A stretch of 12,664 nt of DNA, taken from positions 1-12,664 of the forward strand of contig JAAAIG010000839.1 in the NCBI GenBank assembly GCA_015852425.1. The letters run 5' to 3'. A model generated the notes under the pieces. That model searched no databases, was not told the DNA's origin, and saw only the letters and a list, made by a program, of their open reading frames with translations. Each line of letters opens with the position of its first letter. Position 1 is the first letter of the stretch. Of this stretch, positions 6,826 to 12,664 are shown piece after piece. This DNA is from Gryganskiella cystojenkinii. Taxonomy: Eukaryota; Mortierellomycota; Mortierellomycetes; Mortierellales; Mortierellaceae. Position numbers and translations under genes: made by a program.

Positions 6826-9771
6826 TCACTTGACAGGCGTTTTGATACTGTCAAGGAACTCGACATGGTCCTGCGGAAAGATCGCCGCAAAGTTGCGAGA
6901 GTCAATTTTGATCACCACCTGTTGCAAACCGCCACTCTGGAAGCTCCTATCTGGTTTTGAACAAAGCGAAGCAAGTCTGGTTTTTATGGCGTTGAAATCG
7001 ATATCAGGCCGCGGGCGCAATAACGATACCAAGTTGGCGGGGTAAGCAATGATCATGCCGATGTAGATATTGGCGGGGCAGTACTCGTCAAAACCCTTCA
7101 CATGCTTCTTTATGTTGGGCTCAGAAACGGACTCCAGGGTGCCAAGCGCATCAATCTTCGTCATCACTTGGCGGAGCTTGAGCTGCAGAAACACTGGAAC
7201 CAGGTTGCCATTGATTCGAATATAAAAGACAATATCGGGTCCTGACGGCTTGGGTTTGGGGAAAAAAAATGGTGGGACGAGTTGACCTTGCATCAATGAG
7301 TTGTTGTTGGCGTGCGAATCCATAAATTCCTCCATTGAGATGTGGCAGTGAGTGATCCCTCGCCATGAATACTGTGCTTCGTCGAGACCGACAATTTCTG
7401 TATCCCCTTCGAGCGTCGCACACATCATTGATATCGACGGATCATGCTGCCAGTTGGAGAGCCCCCGTAACTTGAACGTTGTTTCTAAAACTCTCATAAT
7501 CATGAGCTCCCACGCACAACCGTGAGCCGAAGCCTGCACAGTTTGTTGCATCCAGTACTCAAGAGTCTTCAAAAAGCTAGAATCCCGCATCTTGAAATAG
7601 TTCTCAGTCGCCTTCAGCACAAATGGTTCATCAACAACAGTCCGCTCAGTCCCTTCAATGATATTGATTCGGCCGAGAGCATGTTCCACAAACTCTGGCA
7701 CTAGCTCCTCGAGGACAAGCGTGTCAGTCCCAAACATGTACCGTTGAAAGAGGAGCAATCCCAGCGCTCCTCCCACAGTTTGATATTCGTTGAGCGTATC
7801 CAGATTGTCCCGAGATTTCTTCTCAAAACGGACAATTTCGTAACAGAGATTACCTGGCTCTTTATGAAACTCAAATGACACCAGTTTCCTCTCGGTGTCA
7901 TTCACTGCGCGTTTCCATCCGTCAGGCTCGCCTATCATGATGGTTCTTTCGATAGCTGTGATAGCGGGTCGATGCCTTCCTACAAACCTGCTCGTTATCG
8001 CCTGGATCGCTTCCGACGGTAAAAGTGCATCCAATGCTTGTTTCGCATCCTCTGTTGGCAGTTGATCCCGCAGGTTCGCCAGGTAGGCCATTACAGATTC
8101 AACTCCAGTCCAGCTCCCAAATTCCATATACGAGAAGTTGTTGGGTCCGTGTTTGAGCATGGAACCAGCGCACTGCGACCAGGTGAGAGTGTAAATGCTG
8201 AGCGTAGTCCCAGAAGTTACCAGCGTGAGATCGGCCTCTCGTCCGATATTCCGAAATCCATGAAGAATAGGGGAGAGAACAGACCGGTCCGCTTTTTCTG
8301 AAAACATCGACTCGTAGGATCCATAGTCTTGGTCACCGAGCTCTTGGGCATCATCAAGCACTGCCAGCAGCCGGTTGTTGTTCTGAAATTGAGGAACACT
8401 GTTGTGTTTATAGAGCAAGCCTTTGGTCACCTTGAACTCCTCTCGAAAAACGCGCTTTAGGTCATGCTCGGAGTTACCCCATTTCACCTCGCGAAAGCGC
8501 TCAAACAGAGTATTGAAAACGTCCAAGCTTTGAGCGTCCAAGATGTGCATGTCCGAGAAAACATGAGGACACACCTGAAGGAGGGTCCATCTGGCGCAGG
8601 TGAACGTGCAGCGGATATTTGGGACCTTCAAGCAGTACTGGAGGATCTTGAGACGAGCAAGGAAGAGCAGGTAGGTCAACTTTCTCACAAAATCGGTATT
8701 GATCGTACGATTATAGCTGCCATCTTGATTCTTCATTCGACGGGACTTGGCCTCCCTTGCAAGGTTGGACAAGTCGTCCGATCCCAAATCGTTTCCTGAA
8801 CCGCTGAAGTAAAATCCCCACCGTCGCGAGAGTAGCTCGATCAGACCACGTGTTTTCCCACATCCACTGACGCCAAAAATAGGTACCGTTTGAGTGCGAT
8901 CCTTCTCTAGCAGGTCCAGAATGGCGTCCGACGTGAGTCGCTTCGACTGGACATTGCCTGCAGAGGGGTCTGGTAGATCCAAAAAGAGTAAACTCGGTCG
9001 TGCGACGTCTGATTGTTTTTCCTTGCGAAGCAAAACCCTTGGTAATCCGGGGACAAGGCCGGTTGTAAGTGGGATCTGGCCTTGACCTTGCACGAACCGT
9101 TCGAGAAAGGTGGCAGCAGGTGATCCAGGTGCAAAGAATTCGTCGGTGATTTCTGCAATGTTGGCTCTGATGGCGTCTTCTTTAAAGAACAAAGGTGGAC
9201 TGTTAGCTGAGAAAGACAAACATATTTGTCAGGAAGCAGTATGGGTGCATTTCGACCTACCAGACGGCGGCGTGCCAGGACGAGAACTATCCGAGGTATA
9301 GGGTGGAACAGGGGTAAGAGCGCGAGCAGGAGCAGGAGCAAGTGCTTGGACTATGTCGATTGAAACAACCATAGGTATTAGCTTAGTCAATTGAGCAAAC
9401 TAATGTGCAGGGGGTAATTGAGTGTGAAAGAGTGCTGCATTACCTGGTGGTGGCCGCTGGACGATGACGTAGGCGTTGTCGTCAGGGATTGGGGAAAAAA
9501 ATAGGGAGAGGTGTGCCCTTGGATTTTTGAGTTCTGTTTTGTCGTCGAGAACATCAACCGTGATTGCAGAGCCTTGCTCGTCATTGGGGATGGAAACGCG
9601 CCAGAGGATCAGTTGGTCGGATGTTATGTCGTCGAAGGCAGGTGCTTGATGTGATTTAATATAATCCTTGAGTTTTCCAACACTCTCCGCCCGAGTAGCA
9701 TTGATGGGGAAGGCTCTGGCAGTGGGTAGGCCTTCAACTAGACAGAATAGATCCAGTTGGTTGTCGGTCAT
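6826..9771 (-). CDS. Crinkler (CRN) family protein: ubiquitin-like header, P-loop NTPase, PD-(D/E)XK-type nuclease (932 aa, 3 exons)
   Basis: Exons: 9444-9771, 9261-9350, 6826-9206; introns of 93 and 54 bp are GT-AG and phase-consistent. Residues 1-109 are a CRN header of ubiquitin-like fold, with LDLFCLVEG, AFPINA, KLKDYIKS, DQLILWRVSIP and the closing YVIVQRPPP. Residues 110-140 are a Pro/Ala linker. The NTPase follows: Walker A GVSGCGKT at 251-258, Walker B LLAVLDDAQEL with Asp pair 424-425, a sensor-like VTSGTT at 469-474, and RFVGRHRP at 546-553, an Arg-rich motif seen in fungal CRNs. The C-terminal domain (about 695-930) looks like a restriction-endonuclease fold, with Glu706, GPD (Asp797) and QLK at 814-816; Gln in place of Asp/Glu is tolerated in Mrr-like nucleases. 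No signal peptide, as in many fungal CRNs. The family is known from oomycete effectors and fungi and is proposed to act in nuclei on DNA. The start has a good context (CACCATGA). Confidence 0.9.
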
Positions 9772-9775
9772 GGTG

Positions 9776-10035
9776 TTGTGAAAGCGTCAAAGTATTGAAA
9801 AAATGTGGCGAGGGCTGAAAGAGAAGGGATGGGAGAGAATGCGTGAGCGAGAATGAGAGAGAAGTAACAATTGAAGAAATGAAAAAAGGACCAAGAGAAA
9901 TGAAGCCGAGAGAAGGGACATCGCGGCAAGAGTGTGGGAGAAAAGACAAAACGATGGCGAAAAAGGGGGGGCACAGAAACGATGGCGATCGCAAAGGGAT
10001 GAACGCAAAAAAAACGAGTCACAATGGGTCATGGT
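9776..10035 (-). promoter_or_regulatory. pyrimidine-rich promoter region of the Crinkler gene
   Basis: On the coding (minus) strand this 260-base stretch is almost entirely C and T, with runs such as TCTCTCTCATTCTCGCTC, and it ends just before the CACCATG start. C/T-rich tracts upstream of the start are a known core-promoter style in filamentous fungi lacking a clear TATA box. None of the ORFs inside it (84-86 codons, Phe/Ser/Leu-rich) is credible as a protein. Confidence 0.5.
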
Positions 10036-10485
10036 GAACAGTAGTGAAAAAAACGCGATTTGTGAATCTGCCGTTGCCCATCAATCCCAACCCCCACCAC
10101 ACCACAACTCCGATGATAATAATGATTCTCGTATTCGCCCTTCCTCCATATCTCTCAATCCTTTTCTCTCATGCTCTCAGATCCCAGTTCGAAGATTATT
10201 GCACAAGTAATCATTCCCACGGACAAGCCTTGAAGACTTGAACGCCTAGAGCGCATCGAAATAGAGTTTGGGCGCGAGTGCTCTATTACTCTCAACACCT
10301 TGCAAGAAACCATGGTGAATACCTTCGCCCTAACCCTTTTTTTTCTGGTTACGGCAGGTCTGAGCCTGTAAAGACTAGGGTCCACACTGCCACGTTAGTG
10401 TCGTGGTAACTGATATGCTCATGTTAAACTCTTCATATTCTGCATACTGACTTCATCTAGTTCCTGTCACCTTGTCACTCCTCAG
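10036..10485. other. divergent intergenic region
   Basis: Between the Crinkler promoter and the coding-like fragments on the plus strand. A 19-codon frame at 10312-10371 (plus) begins MVNTFALTLFFLVTA, signal-peptide-like, but is followed at once by a stop and may be chance. A candidate GT-AG intron (GTAACT near 10405 to TATCCAG near 10494) could lead into the fragments to the right. Nothing else was recognised. Confidence 0.3.
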
Positions 10486-10489
10486 TCTA

Positions 10490-11870
10490 TCCAGGATGGG
10501 TATGTTGCCAAGGCTTTCGAGTCTTCGAGAGACTGCAAATCTATCAAAGCTGTTGACGAAGTCCCTGGATGGCTGCCACCATGGTTTGCCGACTCGCATA
10601 TGAAATTCAAGAGAATGGAGGGACAACAAACTCCTCAGACAGCTCAAACGGCAAGCTAGCAAGATGTCTTGACGACGACCCTGACCTTCGCGCTACCCCT
10701 CGCTCAGTGGGACGGTCGATCACGGCGTCTCCCAAACAGATTCATATCACCAACTCAACATTGCCATGATATGGCCTGTAGTCATCCGCATTATGGACAA
10801 GATTTTCGATAAGGTCTACAAGAAGTCTCAGGACTATATCCATTACGACGGACCACCCACGGCTCAAAGGCTTTCGCACGTGGAAAAAAGACAAAGACAG
10901 AGCGCTTAGAAGGTCATCAAAATGTCTGGTCTCCTGGCGTCAGCCGAGAAACGATTACTTCAGATGGAGTCAAAACCCAGCCCCTGCAACGCTCAGGTGT
11001 CTCGATTCAAGACCTTCCCGGTCGTGCTCTCTTCCCCTTCTGGATCAATTGCCGCGGCATAGATTCTCGTGCCACCGAGTTTGTTGTCAAGGAACTCTGA
11101 GATGTCCATGGGTGGAGAGCACATGTCTGCGATGGCCAATTCGAAATATGCGCTGGAAAGTGACATGCACAAACCCGGATCTCACTGTTGTTACGACGGA
11201 TATTGATCTCATGTTTATGGACGTGAAGACTCTTGTTTGCTTCCAACCGAAAGAAACAAAGCAATACGCTTACCCGATCAAAAAAGATCCTGACGGAGAG
11301 AGGACTCAAAAGTAGGCAAGAGTGGGTTGCGGCCGCAGTCGTCAGAGTGAATGACTACGATCCAAGTGTGGGCCAAACATCCTTCAAGACTGCACTCCAG
11401 GAGATTACGGCGATCCAGGAGTCATGGCTTCGCAGAACAGATGTGGACCGTTCAGTCGAGGGTTATGTCCAATGAGTCCGCAGTAGACGTAACGTTGAAT
11501 TCAATACTGTCAAGAGCTCGATGGACAGTTTTGCGAACCTTTTGGAGCACCCCTCGAAAACTATCAACGGGGCAACGGCGAGTTGGATGATTCGATTCGC
11601 AGAATTATTTATCGAGTGAAGGAATTGACTCGCTGGTAAGACTGAAAATGAGATGTATAGTGTCGATTCAATGTGCTGCAGTGTACCTTTCTACAGTAAC
11701 CTCATGCATTAATCATGCCCTTGTTTTGCCACCACATTAGCTGTCGCCGGTCACACCAGTCCAGACCTGGTTCAATCTCAACTCTCGATTCAACCCTACC
11801 CCAGGTCAATTCCACGCCCAGCCCCATGACAGAGACGGACCATATGGTCAGGATGCTTCATCTTAACCCA
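10490..11870 (+). pseudogene. unidentified protein-coding gene, apparently decayed by frameshifts and stops
   Basis: Protein-like stretches follow one another on the plus strand in changing frames: DGYVAKAFESSRDCKSIKAV and VPGWLPPWFADSHMKFKRME (about 10495-10620), VVIRIMDKIFDKVYKKSQDY (about 10775-10840), LPGRALFPFWINCRGIDSRA (about 11010-11070), TTDIDLMFMDVKTLVCFQPK (about 11187-11250), QEWVAAAVVRVNDYDPSVG (about 11320-11375), LDGQFCEPFGAPLENYQRGN (about 11518-11578) and FNPTPGQFHAQPHDRDGPYG (about 11790-11850). Some joins might be introns; a GTAAGA donor near 11635 and a CATTAG acceptor near 11740 would link the last two blocks. Others cannot be: a TGA at about 11098-11100 sits inside otherwise continuous frame (VVKEL-stop-DVHGWRAHVCDG), where CGA to TGA is the simplest change, and frames shift again near 11160 and 11310 with no splice sites close by. 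I do not recognise the family. The last block looks disordered (Pro/Gln/Asn-rich). Confidence 0.4.
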
Positions 11871-12460
11871 TCGCTCCCTGGATCCAGTCTCCCTATCAGT
11901 CCAAACCCATTCACAGCTCGTCCAGTACACGAACCCACAATGACTGCAGAAACTGGCGTGGCAAGACTTCTTGCACTGCATCATTCCAGGGCAACTCTCG
12001 ATCGCACCGTGCCTCGCCTGAACGCAGTCGCGCATAATAATGTGGGCTCCACCGATTGTATTATGTCAGTCAGGCTCGGGGTCGGGTTGAATTGCCAATC
12101 GCGGCCCCAGCACAGTCCCGCCTGCGCCTTTTCCAACGCTGATAATGGACGATGTAGCTCGGCTACTGGTGTTTCATCAAACTGTGGATGGATTTGCTGT
12201 TACGGTCAACCCAAACCCATCCACACCTGCTCCAACAGTGTCAAGTAATCGTCCAAACACTGTGCTTGGGTTGAAAAGCAAGCATCGCCAAGGACAAGTT
12301 CGGCTATAGTACAATCTTCAGGTCTCGTTCTGAAATGTAGAGGTATTTGTCTGACCATGGCGATACCATGATCTACTGTTTAGTGGCACGCTGCCCGCGG
12401 AAAAAGGATGGGCATGGATCCGGCGTTCAACCAGCAACACCAGGAACCACCTGATGAGCA
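11871..12460. other. no gene recognised
   Basis: A 177-codon plus-strand frame covers 11715-12248, but its composition (Ser, Pro, Thr, His, scattered Cys) and the lack of a motif argue against it; the first part overlaps another, more protein-like frame of the decayed gene. A different frame near 12125-12318 has VNPNPSTPAPTVSSNRPNT, perhaps a further disordered tail piece. Nothing firm. Confidence 0.3.
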
Positions 12461-12470
12461 AACATAAACT

Positions 12471-12591
12471 CGAATAGGACTTTTATTCGACCTATGCGAA
12501 TAGCCGCACTGTTGGCATTCCATTCACAAAATAGTATGGAATGCAAATCGAACAGCAAATATCGAATATTAGATTCCTCTCTGAGGAATCT
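12471..12591. repeat. cluster of perfect inverted repeats
   Basis: Three hairpins lie within 121 bases. TATTCG (12484-12489) pairs with CGAATA at 12497-12502, or alternatively with CGAATA at 12471-12476. GCATTCCAT (12515-12523) pairs with ATGGAATGC (12536-12544), a 9-bp stem with a 12-base loop. AGATTCCTC (12571-12579) pairs with GAGGAATCT (12583-12591), a 9-bp stem with a 3-base loop. CGAATA occurs again at 12563-12568. The packing exceeds what is seen elsewhere in the window. It might be the end of a non-autonomous transposon continuing beyond the right edge, but no target-site duplication can be shown. Confidence 0.55.
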
Positions 12592-12621
12592 CCCTGGGTG
12601 CATTTAAGAGGAACTGTTTCT

Positions 12622-12639
12622 GGGGGGGGGGGCGGGGGG
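12622..12639 (+). repeat. G-run (G11-C-G6)
   Basis: Seventeen G broken by one C. It could form a G-quadruplex in single strands but is also a typical slippage or assembly-error site. It lies 31 bases to the right of the last hairpin of the inverted-repeat cluster. Confidence 0.7.
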
Positions 12640-12664
12640 AGTAGGAAATTCCTTTATCCAAAGA

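Noticed and set aside
6713..7045. 110-codon plus-strand frame overlapping the Crinkler 3' end
   Set aside because: Most of it is antisense to the nuclease domain; no independent motif.
8464..8799. 111-codon plus-strand frame inside the Crinkler exon
   Set aside because: Antisense shadow of a well-supported coding exon.
11715..12248. 177-codon plus-strand frame
   Set aside because: Unstructured composition with no motif, and it overlaps a more protein-like block in another frame (about 11790-11850).
12571..12600. Helitron 3' end (hairpin followed by CTRR)
   Set aside because: The sequence after the hairpin is CCCTGGGTGC, which lacks the CTRR terminus.

Overview
The window looks like a piece of a filamentous fungal nuclear genome, most likely a basidiomycete (Agaricomycetes). 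The evidence is genes broken by short GT-AG introns (54 to 105 bp), a laccase-type multicopper oxidase whose N-terminus and C-terminus follow the agaricomycete pattern, a fungal Crinkler (CRN) protein, and remnants of LINE and Ty3/Gypsy retrotransposons. No bacterial-style operon, tRNA, rRNA or CRISPR array was found. The species cannot be named from this sequence.

Layout. Positions 79-526 (minus strand) hold the C-terminal part of a LINE reverse transcriptase, broken by stop codons. Positions 527-1540 hold nothing I can identify. Positions 1541-3701 (minus) are a seven-exon laccase-like gene of 521 residues with intact frame, intact splice sites and a signal peptide. Positions 3702-4758 are a promoter, then purine-rich DNA, then a degenerate array of roughly 13-bp repeats. 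Positions 4759 to about 6150 (minus) are a scrambled Ty3/Gypsy graveyard: an integrase in several frames and a reverse transcriptase palm, preceded by what looks like a second, more decayed copy of the same palm. Positions 6826-9771 (minus) are a complete three-exon Crinkler gene of 932 residues with a pyrimidine-rich promoter. Positions from about 10490 to 11870 (plus) hold coding-like fragments of an unidentified gene in shifting frames. The last 200 bases carry clustered hairpins and a G-run.

The two intact genes do not form an evident pathway; they share an accessory, transposon-littered neighbourhood. The best candidate for something new is the laccase-like gene. By motif alignment, six of the eleven canonical copper ligands are replaced, including the type 1 copper cysteine and the whole His-Cys-His triplet. 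Length, exon phases, signal peptide and one of the two expected disulfides are kept. It reads as a secreted pseudoenzyme that lost copper chemistry while keeping the cupredoxin fold. The second point of interest is the Crinkler, with the full order ubiquitin-like header, P-loop NTPase and PD-(D/E)XK-type nuclease, sitting between decayed transposons.
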